Assembly: GCA_963764195.1 (NCBI GenBank)
Contig: CAVXRG010000010.1
Span: 558,001 to 622,000, forward strand
From: JBDSSS01 sp963764195
Lineage (GTDB): Bacteria > Actinomycetota > Actinomycetes > Actinomycetales > Dermatophilaceae
Direction of reading: 5' to 3'
DNA: 64,000 nucleotides
Below the pieces are notes generated by a model. The model was not told where the DNA came from, searched no databases, and saw only the letters and a program-made list of their open reading frames with translations. Positions 1 to 8,172 of this stretch are shown piece after piece. A program made the position numbers and the translations under genes. Numbering within the stretch: position 1 is the first letter of the stretch; each line of letters starts with the position of its first letter.

Positions 1-463
1 CGATGCCGAGCACGGCACGGAAGGCGAGGGCCTGGAACTCCGACTGGCTCCCGGTGCCGATCAGCGCCATCGTCGCCGAGTCGGGCCGGGCGAGGGCGCG
101 GGCTGCCAAGGCGGAGGCGGCGGCGGTGCGCAGCGCGGTGAGCACCGTCATCTCGGAGACGAAAGTGGGGTAGCCGTTGTGGACGTCGGCGAGGACACCG
201 AAGGCGGTGACGGTCTGGAAGCCGCGGGCCGGGTTGGCGGGGTGACCGTTGACGTACTTGAACGCATAGCTCTCGCCGTCGCACGTCGGCATCAGCTCGA
301 TGACCCCGTCACGGGAGTGGCTCGCGATCCGCGGGGTGAGCTCGAAGCTCTCCCACCGACGGAAGTCAGCCTCCTCGTAGGAGACGAGCTCGGTGAGGAC
401 CTGCTCGAGGTCGCTCTCCGCGGCCCAAGCGGTGATGTGACGGACATCGACGAAGCGCACCAT
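1..463 (-). CDS. Ornithine cyclodeaminase, 3' end beyond window
   Basis: Predicted ornithine cyclodeaminase, which converts L-ornithine to L-proline and ammonia with bound NAD. The visible 154 residues begin MVRFVDVRHITAW and carry the family blocks KYVNGHPANPARGFQTVTAF, LSEMT-like VSEMTVLTALRTAAASALAA and the Rossmann start ALIGTGSQSEF. The ATG at 463 has a strong AGGAGG six bases upstream, so the start is secure. The C-terminal half, including most of the NAD domain, lies left of base 1. A divergent Lrp/AsnC gene starts 114 bases away and probably regulates it, as is common for ornithine and proline catabolic genes. It could be a related family member such as alanine dehydrogenase, but the block pattern fits ornithine cyclodeaminase best. 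Confidence 0.88.
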   Translation of the reverse strand, partial: MVRFVDVRHITAWAAESDLEQVLTELVSYEEADFRRWESFELTPRIASHSRDGVIELMPTCDGESYAFKYVNGHPANPARGFQTVTAFGVLADVHNGYPTFVSEMTVLTALRTAAASALAARALARPDSATMALIGTGSQSEFQALAFRAVLGI

Positions 464-522
464 TGAGCGCCTCCTTCCAGAAGGGGGGTGTGGGGCAACG
501 GTAAGACCGCCCACTCTGCACC

Positions 523-548
523 CACAATGACCAAACGGATCGATTGTG
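523..548. promoter_or_regulatory. Inverted repeat, probable Lrp/AsnC operator
   Basis: CACAAT (523-528) and ATTGTG (543-548) form an inverted repeat with a 14-base spacer in the 113-base gap between divergent ornithine cyclodeaminase and Lrp/AsnC genes. It is an AT-rich patch in GC-rich DNA. Lrp-type proteins bind such loose dyads in divergent promoters. Assignment to this regulator is inference from position. Confidence 0.45.
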
Positions 549-576
549 TGCACTCTGGTGGACAGTGTGACCAGGT

Positions 577-1026
577 ATGCCGGACACTTTGGTCATGCTA
601 GATCTCGACGACCTCGACCGGCGCCTCATCTCCGCACTCCGGGCCGACGGCCGGGAGCCAGTCAGCACCCTCGCGCGGCGTCTCGGGGTGACGCGGGCGA
701 CGGTGAACAGCAGGTTGCGGCGCCTGCTCGACACCGGCACCATCCTCGGCTTCTCGGTGCGGGTCCGGGCCGACCGGGACCCCGACACGGTCCGCGCGAT
801 CTCCCTCATCGAGGTCCAGGGCCGCTCGACGCAGCAGGCCATCGCCGCGCTGCGCGGCCTGCCCGAGGTGCACGCCCTGCACAGCACCAACGGGGCCTGG
901 GACCTCGTCGCCGAGCTGCGGACCGCCTCCCTCGAGGACTTCGACCGGGTAATGGGCCGGATTCGCTCCATCGACGGCGTCGTCAACAGCGAGACGAGCC
1001 TGTTGCTGCGGTCGATGCAGGTCTGA
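577..1026 (+). CDS. Lrp/AsnC family transcriptional regulator
   Basis: A 149-residue protein of typical Lrp/AsnC length. It has an N-terminal winged helix-turn-helix (LDRRLISALRADGR, then LARRLGVTRATVNSRLRRL, about residues 11-55) and a C-terminal RAM/AsnC ligand-binding domain (about 65-145, with GLPEVHALHSTNGAWDLVAEL). It probably senses an amino acid and controls the divergent ornithine cyclodeaminase gene. No clear Shine-Dalgarno precedes ATG 577; the in-frame ATG at 595 (MLDLDDLDRR) is a reasonable alternative start. The ATG at 577 lies inside a copy of the over-represented octamer GTATGCCG. Confidence 0.88.
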   Translation: MPDTLVMLDLDDLDRRLISALRADGREPVSTLARRLGVTRATVNSRLRRLLDTGTILGFSVRVRADRDPDTVRAISLIEVQGRSTQQAIAALRGLPEVHALHSTNGAWDLVAELRTASLEDFDRVMGRIRSIDGVVNSETSLLLRSMQV

Positions 1027-1092
1027 GGGCGGTGGCAGGATCGGTGGTGTCGGCGGCAGTGGCCGCCGGACCACCGACCCGAGGAGAGACCG

Positions 1093-1422
1093 ATGATCTT
1101 CATCACCGCGAAGTTCCAGATCAAGGCCGAGGACGCCGACGCGTGGCCGGAGATCTCTCGCACGTTCACCGAGGCGACCCGCGCCGAGGAGGGCTGCCTC
1201 TGGTTCGCCTGGTCCCGCAGCGTCGAGGACTCCGACGAGTACGTGCTCATCGAGGCGTTCCGTGACGACGAGGCCGGGGCCGCGCACGTCCAGAGCGACC
1301 ACTTCCGGACGGCCACGCAGACGCTGCCCGCGCACCTCGTGCGCACCCCGGAGATCGTCAACGCCACGATCCCCGGCACCACGTGGTCCGAGCTCGGCGA
1401 GATGGCCGTCACCTCGTCCTGA
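1093..1422 (+). CDS. ABM-domain monooxygenase (YgiN-like)
   Basis: A 109-residue protein with the ferredoxin-like fold of antibiotic biosynthesis/quinol monooxygenases. Recognisable parts are the opening strand MIFITAKFQIKAE, the EEGCLWFAWSRS segment and the EYVLIEAFRDDEAGAAHVQSDHF block containing the conserved His. Family members are cofactor-free dimeric monooxygenases or simple stress proteins; the substrate cannot be read from sequence. A good ribosome site (GAGGAGA) lies just before the ATG. It follows the Lrp gene by 66 bases and may be cotranscribed. Confidence 0.75.
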   Translation: MIFITAKFQIKAEDADAWPEISRTFTEATRAEEGCLWFAWSRSVEDSDEYVLIEAFRDDEAGAAHVQSDHFRTATQTLPAHLVRTPEIVNATIPGTTWSELGEMAVTSS

Positions 1423-1430
1423 GCCGAACG

Positions 1431-1449
1431 GCCGGCGCACAGCGCCGGC
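1431..1449. terminator. GC hairpin after the ABM gene
   Basis: GCCGGCG (1431-1437) and CGCCGGC (1443-1449) form a 7-bp stem with a 5-base loop, nine bases after the monooxygenase stop. There is no T tract. It is followed at about 1455-1472 by one arm of the intergenic palindrome family that ends CAGCGGCATAC. Confidence 0.5.
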
Positions 1450-1538
1450 TATGGGAGCCGGCCCAGCGGCATACGTCGTGCTGGCCGGGATCTGTGTGCT
1501 AGCGGGCGTCGACCCGGGTGACGGTGGCGCGTGGACCC

Positions 1539-1892
1539 TTACGCGGCGTCGGAGCGCCCGGCACCGGAGCCGAGCGCCGCACGCAGGCGTGCCGCTTCGG
1601 CCTCCGCCGCGGTGGCTCGGGCCTCTGCCTCGGCCCAGGACCGCGGTGGGGTCTCGGGGGCGCCGGCCCGGGCCTCGACCCTCGGGTCGGCCGGGCCGAG
1701 CGACTCGCCGGGGTCGGCCGGGGTGGCGAGGGGGCCGGCGGGCACGTCGTGGCGCATCTCGTCGACCTCGGACTTGAAGATCCGGGCCGAGCGGCCGAGG
1801 CTGCGAGCCATGTCGGGCATCTTCTTCCACCCGAACATCAGCACGAAGGCGATGACGATGATGCTGAGCTCCGGCCATCCGAGATCGGCCAC
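1539..1892 (-). CDS. TatA/TatB-like twin-arginine translocase subunit
   Basis: A 117-residue protein with the TatA/B plan: a short N-terminus, one membrane helix (about residues 5-20, LSIIVIAFVLMFGWKKMPDM), an amphipathic helix (ARSLGRSARIFKSEVDEM) and a long disordered acidic/Ala-rich tail. Such proteins build the Tat export channel in the cytoplasmic membrane. The start is taken as GTG 1892, preceded by AGGAGG five bases away; an upstream ATG at 1979 has no site and would add a sequence unlike any Tat protein. The helix has a Gly-Trp-Lys-Lys hinge rather than the usual FG-P-K-L hinge, so this is a divergent or paralogous member. No tatC is nearby. Confidence 0.75.
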   Translation of the reverse strand: MADLGWPELSIIVIAFVLMFGWKKMPDMARSLGRSARIFKSEVDEMRHDVPAGPLATPADPGESLGPADPRVEARAGAPETPPRSWAEAEARATAAEAEAARLRAALGSGAGRSDAA

Positions 1893-2015
1893 GACGTCCT
1901 CCTGGGCGGCTGTCGACGGCGCGGCGCGCCCTCCGTCCTCGCACGGTAGGGGCGCGCCGTGTGAACAGCCGGGGAGCATCCTGTGAGTTCGATGCGGGGC
2001 AGGCCTGACCCGGGG

Positions 2016-3659
2016 TCAGGCCTCCACGGGCGCGCCTGCGGCGCGGTCTCGACCGGGCAGCACCCGAGCCGTCCACCGGCGTGCGCGGTCGTGCGCGATC
2101 GCCGCCCGGGCGGCGTTGGAGCCACACGCCCCGTGCACTCCCCCGCCGGGATGCGCCGCTGCCGAACCGAGGTAGAGGCCCTTCACCGGCGTCTCGGCCC
2201 GCCCCAGGCCGGGGACCGGCCGGAAGACCAGCTGCTGCTGCAGCGCCGCAGTCCCCCCGTTGAGCGAGCCACCGACGAGGTTCTCGTCGAGGCCGTGCAG
2301 GTCGGTCGGGCCGAGGACCCGGCGGTCGAGGACGCGGTCACCGAACCCGGGGGCCTGCTCCTCGATCCGTTCCTGCACGCGGTCAGCCATCCGGTCGGCG
2401 GCCTCCCGGGTCCACGCGCCGGGCTCGATGGGACCACCGCCCCCACCGAACATCGAGTCGCGTCGGATGGTCCGGGGCACGTGCGTGTAGGCCCACAGCG
2501 ACTCGGCGCCCTCGGGGGCGCGGGAGGGGTCGGTGGTCGCCATCTGGCCGACGAGGACGAGGCCACGGTCGGGGATGGTCCCGGCGGCCGTGTCGGCCCC
2601 GGCGAAGGCGAGAGCCTCGACGGACGGGGTGAGGTGCACCGTTCCGGGGCTCCGGTGCGGCGCTCCGGTCCACGGCACGGGACCGGCGAGGGCCCAGTCC
2701 ACCTTGACGGTGCCCGGGTCCCACTCGAAGCGGGCCATCCGCGAGCGCACGACGTCCGGCAGCTTCGACCAGGGGACGAGCTGACCGTAGAGCGCCGTCG
2801 CGGCGACGTCCGCGACGACGGCACGGGTGCACCGGATCTCGTCACCGTCGTCGGTGCGGACCCCCACGGCGCGGTTCCCGTCGATGACGACCTCGGCGAC
2901 CCGGCAGGAGGTGCGGATCCGTCCCCCGGCCGCCTCGAGTCGCGACCCCATGGCCGCAGCCAGCTGCCCCGCTCCTCCTCGCGGCACGGGGAAGCCGTGC
3001 TGCTGGCCCAGCATCACGAGGAGCAGGCCCATCAGGCCCGACCCCGGGGAGTCCACCGGGATGTCCGCGTGGGCGGCGTTGCCCGACAGCAGCAGCTGCG
3101 GTCCCGGCCCACGGAAGAGCTCCGCGCCGAGGGCCCGTGACGGCAGCAGCATCCGCCGGACGAGGTCGAGGCCGCCCGCGCGGACCACCTTGGCCGCGAG
3201 CGGCGTGCCGTGCCGCACCGGGGGGAACGGGGTCAACAGCGAGCCGATCAGCGGCTCGGAGATGCGGCACCACAACCGGTAGAGCTCGAGCCAGGCGGCG
3301 CCGTCGCCGGGGCACAGCTCGTCGAGACCCGCGGCGGTTTCGTCGGGGTCGTGGTGCAGCACCGCCCACCGTCCCTCGCCGAGGGCGTGGCCGACGACGG
3401 ACGGGGCGTGAAGCCACTCGAGCCCGTGCTGCTCCAGCCCGAGGCCCTGGATCGTCGGTGACGCGGCGGCCAAGGGGTAGAACGAGCTGAACGTGTCGTG
3501 GACGAAACCATCGCGCACGGCCGAGTCACTCGCCACCGCGCCACCGATCCGGGGCTGCGCCTCGAGGACGAGCACGTCCCAGCCGGCGTCGGCGAGCAGG
3601 TTCGCCGCGACGAGTCCGTTGGGTCCGCTGCCGATGACGATGGCATCTGGGTCTGGCAC
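2016..3659 (-). CDS. Phytoene desaturase-like FAD oxidoreductase
   Basis: A 547-residue flavoprotein of the carotenoid desaturase/CrtI-like superfamily. The N-terminal dinucleotide-binding motif AIVIGSGPNGLVAANLLADAG (FAD) is followed by the Glu that binds ribose (LEAQPRIGG). A C-terminal FAD-binding segment is seen at GLYLGSAAAHPGGGVHGACG. Actinobacterial members with the GPNGL motif and no carotenoid cluster are of unknown substrate. It lies downstream of the SDR-SRPBCC fusion on the same strand, about 100 bases away across an 8-bp tandem repeat, and probably shares its transcript. Membership of the superfamily is certain; a role in carotenoid synthesis is not supported by the neighbours. 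Confidence 0.85.
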   Translation of the reverse strand: MPDPDAIVIGSGPNGLVAANLLADAGWDVLVLEAQPRIGGAVASDSAVRDGFVHDTFSSFYPLAAASPTIQGLGLEQHGLEWLHAPSVVGHALGEGRWAVLHHDPDETAAGLDELCPGDGAAWLELYRLWCRISEPLIGSLLTPFPPVRHGTPLAAKVVRAGGLDLVRRMLLPSRALGAELFRGPGPQLLLSGNAAHADIPVDSPGSGLMGLLLVMLGQQHGFPVPRGGAGQLAAAMGSRLEAAGGRIRTSCRVAEVVIDGNRAVGVRTDDGDEIRCTRAVVADVAATALYGQLVPWSKLPDVVRSRMARFEWDPGTVKVDWALAGPVPWTGAPHRSPGTVHLTPSVEALAFAGADTAAGTIPDRGLVLVGQMATTDPSRAPEGAESLWAYTHVPRTIRRDSMFGGGGGPIEPGAWTREAADRMADRVQERIEEQAPGFGDRVLDRRVLGPTDLHGLDENLVGGSLNGGTAALQQQLVFRPVPGLGRAETPVKGLYLGSAAAHPGGGVHGACGSNAARAAIAHDRARRWTARVLPGRDRAAGAPVEA

Positions 3660-3714
3660 GGGATTCCCCTGTTCGCAGTCGGGTTCAGGCTGATGTCGGC
3701 GGTGCTGCAGTGTC

Positions 3715-3758
3715 GTTCGGCTGTTCGGTCGTTCGGTCGTTCGGTCGTTCGGCTGTTC
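3715..3758. repeat. 8-bp tandem repeat (GTTCGGTC), 5.5 copies
   Basis: Five consecutive 8-mers at 3715, 3723, 3731, 3739 and 3747 read GTTCGGYY, followed by a partial unit that runs into the stop codon of the SDR-SRPBCC gene. It fills the gap to the FAD oxidoreductase gene. Confidence 0.9.
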
Positions 3759-5319
3759 AGGCGCTCTCGGCCCCCGCGGCCGAGGTCCTCTGGCGACGTC
3801 CGGCCTCGTGCTGTCGCCCTTCGGCCAGCCGCCCGAGTCGTCGCAGCGACTCGCGGTTGCGGGGGACGATGACCGCCTGTCGTACCGGCCTGGGGATCGA
3901 GGCGCCCGGTCCGGCCACGGCGTCCTCGAGGATCGTCACGACGCAGGTCTCGTCGGTCTCCTGCTCGATCTCGACGGTCACCTTCGCCTTGCCCATGGGC
4001 CAGCCGCGCGCCTCCATCGCGAGACGCACGCCCGGCTCTGACTCGAGCACCAGCGTCGAGTCCTCGAGGGTCAGCGGCCACCCGCCGACGGAGTGGTGGA
4101 TGCGACGGTTGACGCGCGGCCACCCGTCGTCGACCCCCCGCACCGTGGACGTGCCGACCACCCAGTGGCAGTAGGACCAGCCATCCTCGAGCACCGCCCA
4201 GACCACGTCGGCCGGGGCGTCGACCCGCCGGCTCACCCGGCTGACGTTCTCGGGACTCGTGGGGTCCTCGGACCGGCTCGCGGGGTCCGAGGCCTCCGGC
4301 GACCGGGAGGACTCGGCCGACACCGAGGCGTCGGGCCTTCCGACGCCGGTCGCGGCGCTCGTCCACCCGGGCGCCGTCGTGCCCTGTCCGGGGGCCGGGT
4401 CGTCGGAGTGCGTGTAGCCCCCGCGCAGGGCCTCGAGGCCAGGCACGGGAGAGAGCACGTTGCCCGGGGTCGGCCCGGACGTCTCGCGGGAGAGCCCGCC
4501 GAGGCGCATGAGCGGTGTGACGATGCGGTCGAAGACCGGCGGCAGCACCCGGAAGCCGAAGACGACGAGCGGGTTGGCGATGCCGACGCCGCGGTCCCGC
4601 TCCGGGTTGTCGATGGCCGCGACGACGGCCGCGGCGACCTGCTCCGGAGTCGAGACGGGCGGGGGCGGGCTACCGTGCACCCCGAGGTAGGTGCCGCCCT
4701 GCCGGTAGACGGGGGTGTCGACCCCGCCGGGGGAGATCAGGCTGATGTCGATGTCGGGGGTCTCCCGCGCCTCGATCTGGAGGGTGCGGACGAGCCCGTG
4801 CACGGCCCACTTCGAGGTGACGTAGGAGCTCATGAACGGCGTCGCGATCTTGCCCAGGAGCGACCCGACGAAGACGAGGGAGCCGCGCTCGCCATGTCGA
4901 CGGAAGTGGGCCAGCGCCGCCCGTGCCACGTGGATCGTGCCGTGCAGCGTCGTCTCCGTGGCACCCCGGAACACCTCCGAGGGGACGTCCTCGAAGCGCC
5001 CGTAGGCCAGGCTCGCGGCCGAGTGGACCACCGCGTCGAGCCCGCCGAGGCCCTCGACGGCAGTCGCGAAGGCCGCCTCGACCGCCGCCTCGTCACCGAC
5101 GTCCGCGGACGTGACCACCGCGCGCACGCCGTGCCGGCGGCACTCCTGCGCAACCTGCTCGAGCACCTCCTCGGAGCGGGAGAGCAGCGCCACGTCCCAG
5201 CCCTGCTCCGCGAGCAACAGGGCCGTCGCCCGGCCGATCCCGCTGGAGGCACCCGTGACGAGCGCGCGCGATCCCCCTGCCGTGCTGCTTCGTCGACGAC
5301 CTGTGTCCATCGTGTCCAT
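3757..5319 (-). CDS. SDR dehydrogenase fused to an SRPBCC domain
   Basis: A 520-residue two-domain protein. Residues about 15-265 are a classical short-chain dehydrogenase: cofactor motif TGASSGIG (22-29), Ser about 153 and the Tyr166-x3-Lys170 pair in SSYVTSK. A low-complexity Ser/Asp/Pro linker (about 300-357) leads to an SRPBCC/START-like domain (about 357-502, VSRRVDAPADVVWAVLEDG), whose cavity binds hydrophobic ligands in other proteins. The start is ATG 5319, preceded by AGGGAG six bases away; a GTG at 5358 would overlap the upstream gene and lacks a ribosome site. It probably acts in one operon with the flanking Gfo/Idh/MocA and FAD oxidoreductase genes. The substrate is unknown; the fusion suggests one lipid-like or cyclic ligand handled by both domains. 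Confidence 0.88.
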   Translation of the reverse strand: MDTMDTGRRRSSTAGGSRALVTGASSGIGRATALLLAEQGWDVALLSRSEEVLEQVAQECRRHGVRAVVTSADVGDEAAVEAAFATAVEGLGGLDAVVHSAASLAYGRFEDVPSEVFRGATETTLHGTIHVARAALAHFRRHGERGSLVFVGSLLGKIATPFMSSYVTSKWAVHGLVRTLQIEARETPDIDISLISPGGVDTPVYRQGGTYLGVHGSPPPPVSTPEQVAAAVVAAIDNPERDRGVGIANPLVVFGFRVLPPVFDRIVTPLMRLGGLSRETSGPTPGNVLSPVPGLEALRGGYTHSDDPAPGQGTTAPGWTSAATGVGRPDASVSAESSRSPEASDPASRSEDPTSPENVSRVSRRVDAPADVVWAVLEDGWSYCHWVVGTSTVRGVDDGWPRVNRRIHHSVGGWPLTLEDSTLVLESEPGVRLAMEARGWPMGKAKVTVEIEQETDETCVVTILEDAVAGPGASIPRPVRQAVIVPRNRESLRRLGRLAEGRQHEAGRRQRTSAAGAESA

Positions 5320-5350
5320 GCTGCTCCCTGCGCCTTGGTCGTCGGTTTCC

Positions 5351-6436
5351 TCAACCACTGCATACCCACCCGGTCCGCCGATCGGGACCCGGCGTGAACA
5401 CCTCGACGACCCGGTTGTCCCGCGAGCTGGTCCGGGCCGCGTCGATGACGGCGAGGACGTGGACGGCGTCGCGGGGGTCCACGGGCATCAGCGGCTGCGG
5501 GACGTCCGTGGCGAGCGCGGCCGCGACGCCTCGGTAGAAGTCGGCCTGGTCCGCGTCCGTGACGACCGGCCCGCGCTCCCGCTCGTCCCCGCGCACGACC
5601 CAGCCGACGGCGTCGCCGTCGTTCTCGAACTCGGTGAAGGCGCTGACGTCGTCGAACTGTCGGCCGATGACGAAGGCGCCGGCCGAGCCGCTGACCCGGG
5701 CGCGGGGCCCGGGAGCACCGTTGACGCCGCTGGCCATGAGATGGCTGACGACGCCGGAGGTGTGCCGGCACGCGAGGAAGGTGTCGTCCTCGGCCACCGT
5801 CGTGCGGGCGTCGAGCTCGGCATACACCGACACCACGTCGCCGTGCAGGATGACCGCCTGGTCGACGAGGTGGGTGTGCAGGTCGAGCAGCAGCCCGCCG
5901 CCCTCCCCCGGGCCGACCTGCTCGCGCCAGCGCTGCTTCGGCACCGGGCGCCAGCGGTCCCACCGGTAGTCGGCGCGCCAGATCTCCCCGACGAGCCGGT
6001 CGTCGCGCACGGCCAGCAGGGCGGCCAGCTCGGGGTCGAAGCGCCGGTTGTTGAAGACGGTGAGCGGGACCCCGTGGTGGGCGGCGAGATCGACGACCCC
6101 GAGGGCGCTGCTCGCGTCGACGCCGAGCGGCTTGTCGACGACGAGGGGCACCCCGGCCGCGATGACCTGCTCCGCCTGCTCGACGTGAACCCCGCTCGGG
6201 GACGCGAGCACGACGAGACCGAGGCCCTCGACCGCGAGGAGTGCCTCGAGGTCGGGGACGACCTGCGTCCCGGGGTGGTGCGCGCGCACCTGCTCGGCCC
6301 GGGTCGCGTCGGAGGTCGAGACCGCGGCGAGCTCGAGCCCCGCCCGGACGATGAGGGGGGCGTGGATCCCCCGGCCGGCGGAGCCGTAGCCGACGAGACC
6401 GACACGGACGGGTCGCGACGAGGAGGGGGATGACAT
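5351..6436 (-). CDS. Gfo/Idh/MocA family oxidoreductase
   Basis: A 361-residue NAD(P)-dependent dehydrogenase. The N-terminal Rossmann fold shows VGLVGYGSAGRGIHAPLI, and the family signature around the catalytic Lys is seen in VVDKPLG, the usual EKP segment with D for E. The C-terminal domain has the family's open beta sheet pattern (WRADYRWDRWRP, LDLHTHLVDQAVIL). Members act on sugars, inositol or pyrrole-type substrates. The start is placed at ATG 6436, giving the usual short N-terminus (MSSPSSSRPVRVGLVGYG); the upstream ATG at 6478 overlaps the divergent lipB start and is less likely. It ends 31 bases before the SDR-SRPBCC start on the same strand. Confidence 0.85.
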   Translation of the reverse strand: MSSPSSSRPVRVGLVGYGSAGRGIHAPLIVRAGLELAAVSTSDATRAEQVRAHHPGTQVVPDLEALLAVEGLGLVVLASPSGVHVEQAEQVIAAGVPLVVDKPLGVDASSALGVVDLAAHHGVPLTVFNNRRFDPELAALLAVRDDRLVGEIWRADYRWDRWRPVPKQRWREQVGPGEGGGLLLDLHTHLVDQAVILHGDVVSVYAELDARTTVAEDDTFLACRHTSGVVSHLMASGVNGAPGPRARVSGSAGAFVIGRQFDDVSAFTEFENDGDAVGWVVRGDERERGPVVTDADQADFYRGVAAALATDVPQPLMPVDPRDAVHVLAVIDAARTSSRDNRVVEVFTPGPDRRTGWVCSG

Positions 6437-6464
6437 GGGCAAAAGCGTATGCCGCCCCGCCGCG

Positions 6465-6470
6465 TACGCT
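6465..6470 (+). promoter_or_regulatory. -10 box of leaderless lipB
   Basis: TACGCT (6465-6470) lies six bases before the lipB ATG, which puts the predicted transcription start on the start codon. No Shine-Dalgarno is present. Confidence 0.6.
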
Positions 6471-6476
6471 GGCGGC

Positions 6477-7136
6477 ATGCGCTTCGTCCACCTCGGCCTC
6501 GACCCCGACTTCGTCGACTACGAGCAGGCCTGGCAGGTCCAGCGCGAGACCCACGCGAAGGTGGCGTCCGGTGAGGAGCCCGACACCGTCTACCTGCTCG
6601 AGCACGCCCCGGTCTACACCGCGGGCAAGCGCACCGAGCCGCAGGAGCGCCCCAACGACGGCACCCCCGTCGTCGACGTCGACCGCGGGGGCAAGATCAC
6701 CTGGCACGGTCCCGGCCAGATCACCGGCTACCCCATCGTGCGCCTGCCGGCCCCGATCGACGTCGTCGGCTACGTGCGCCACCTCGAGGAGATGATGATC
6801 CGGGTCTGTGCCGACTTCGGCGTCGAGGCCGGTCGCGTCGCCGGCGAGAGCGGGACCTGGGTTGCCGAGGACGACCGCGGCCCGCGCCGCAAGATCGGCG
6901 CCATCGGGATCCGGGTGAGCCGACAGGTGGCCATGCACGGCTTCGCGCTCAACTGCGACCCCGACCTGTCGTGGGGAGAGGTCATCATCCCCTGCGGCAT
7001 CGTCGGCGCGGGCGTCACCTCGCTCTCCTTCGAGCTCGGCCGGGACGTGCCCGTCACCGAGGTGCTCCCCCACGTCGAGAAGCATCTCGCCGACATCCTC
7101 CCCACCCTGCAACCCAACCGGCGCGCCCTGACCTGA
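6477..7136 (+). CDS. lipB: Octanoyl-[ACP]:protein N-octanoyltransferase
   Basis: A 219-residue LipB. It moves octanoyl from acyl carrier protein to a lysine of lipoyl domains, the first step of de novo lipoate synthesis. Visible motifs are GGKITWHGPGQITGYPI (about 71-87), the catalytic Lys139 in PRRKIGAIGIRV and catalytic Cys173 in IIPCGI. The start ATG 6477 matches family length and is preceded by a -10 box rather than a ribosome site, so the mRNA is probably leaderless. lipA follows two genes downstream (2.2 kb), the two flanking an ABC exporter. Confidence 0.96.
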   Translation: MRFVHLGLDPDFVDYEQAWQVQRETHAKVASGEEPDTVYLLEHAPVYTAGKRTEPQERPNDGTPVVDVDRGGKITWHGPGQITGYPIVRLPAPIDVVGYVRHLEEMMIRVCADFGVEAGRVAGESGTWVAEDDRGPRRKIGAIGIRVSRQVAMHGFALNCDPDLSWGEVIIPCGIVGAGVTSLSFELGRDVPVTEVLPHVEKHLADILPTLQPNRRALT

Positions 7137-7203
7137 TCGAGCCCGAAGGCAGGCCCGGTCCCCTACGCTGACGGCCACCACTCGGTGCCGTCAGGGGAGA
7201 AGA

Positions 7204-8172
7204 ATGGACGTTGCAGTCAGGACCGTCGGTCTGCGCAAGAGCTATCTCGGTCGGGGTGGGCGGCGGGTCGCCGTCCAGGGCCTGACCATGACCGTCCCGC
7301 TCGGGGGTGTCCACGGCTTCCTCGGCCCCAACGGGTCCGGCAAGACGACGACGATCCGGATGCTGCTCGGGCTGATCCGGCCCGACTCGGGCACGGCGGA
7401 GATCTTCGGTCACGAGACGCCGAAGGACCTGCCCGCCGTCATCGACCGGGTCGGCGCGATCGTCGAGTCACCGAAGTTCTTCCCCCCCTTCACCGGCCGG
7501 CAGAACCTCCGTCTGCTCGCCGACGCCATCGGCACGCCGAGCGGGCGGGTCGACGAGGTCCTGGAGGCGACCCACCTCGGTGACCGTGGCCGGGACCGCT
7601 ACGCCGGCTACTCCCTCGGTATGAAGCAGCGGCTCGCCATCGCCGCGACGCTCTTGAAGGACCCCGACCTGCTCATCTTCGACGAGCCGACCAACGGGCT
7701 CGACCCGGCCGGCATCCGTGAGGTCCGCGACACGATGCGATCGCTCGGCGCCCAGGGCAAGACGGTCCTCGTCAGCTCGCACATCCTCGCGGAGGTGGAG
7801 CAGGTCGCCGAGACCGTCTCGATCATCGGCCACGGTGCGCTGCTCGCCGAGGGCCCCGTCTCCGACATCCTCGGCAGCGGCGGGGCGGCCCGGGTGCGCG
7901 TCGCGGTCGCGAGTCCCGAGCGGGCTCGCCAGGTGCTCGAGGAGCAGGGGTATGCCGTGGAGCCCGAGGGCGGTGAGCCGCCGCGCCTGCTCGTGACGAG
8001 TGATGACCCGGCGGCCATCACCCGGGCGCTGGCCGGGCACGGTCTTTACGTCAGCGAGCTCGCCCCGATCCGCCAGGACCTCGAGACGGCGTTCCTCGCG
8101 CTCACCGACGAGCAGGGCCTGGGCTCCGAGTCGGACCGGATGGCCGGCGGACGAGGGGAAGGCGCGGCATGA
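7204..8172 (+). CDS. ABC transporter ATP-binding protein
   Basis: A 322-residue ATPase of the drug/antibiotic exporter (CcmA/ABC-2) class. It shows Walker A GPNGSGKTT, signature YSLGMKQRL, Walker B LLIFDEPTNGLD and the switch His in SSHIL. A C-terminal extension of about 95 residues follows the nucleotide-binding domain, as in bacitracin-type exporters. A likely promoter element TACGCT lies at 7164-7169 and a GGGGAG ribosome site precedes the ATG. The stop overlaps the start of the permease gene by four bases (ATGA), so the two are translationally coupled. Substrate unknown. Confidence 0.93.
   Translation: MDVAVRTVGLRKSYLGRGGRRVAVQGLTMTVPLGGVHGFLGPNGSGKTTTIRMLLGLIRPDSGTAEIFGHETPKDLPAVIDRVGAIVESPKFFPPFTGRQNLRLLADAIGTPSGRVDEVLEATHLGDRGRDRYAGYSLGMKQRLAIAATLLKDPDLLIFDEPTNGLDPAGIREVRDTMRSLGAQGKTVLVSSHILAEVEQVAETVSIIGHGALLAEGPVSDILGSGGAARVRVAVASPERARQVLEEQGYAVEPEGGEPPRLLVTSDDPAAITRALAGHGLYVSELAPIRQDLETAFLALTDEQGLGSESDRMAGGRGEGAA

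Noticed and set aside
5320..5358. Upstream GTG 5358 start of the SDR-SRPBCC protein
   Set aside because: It overlaps the preceding gene and has no ribosome site, whereas ATG 5319 has AGGGAG at good spacing.
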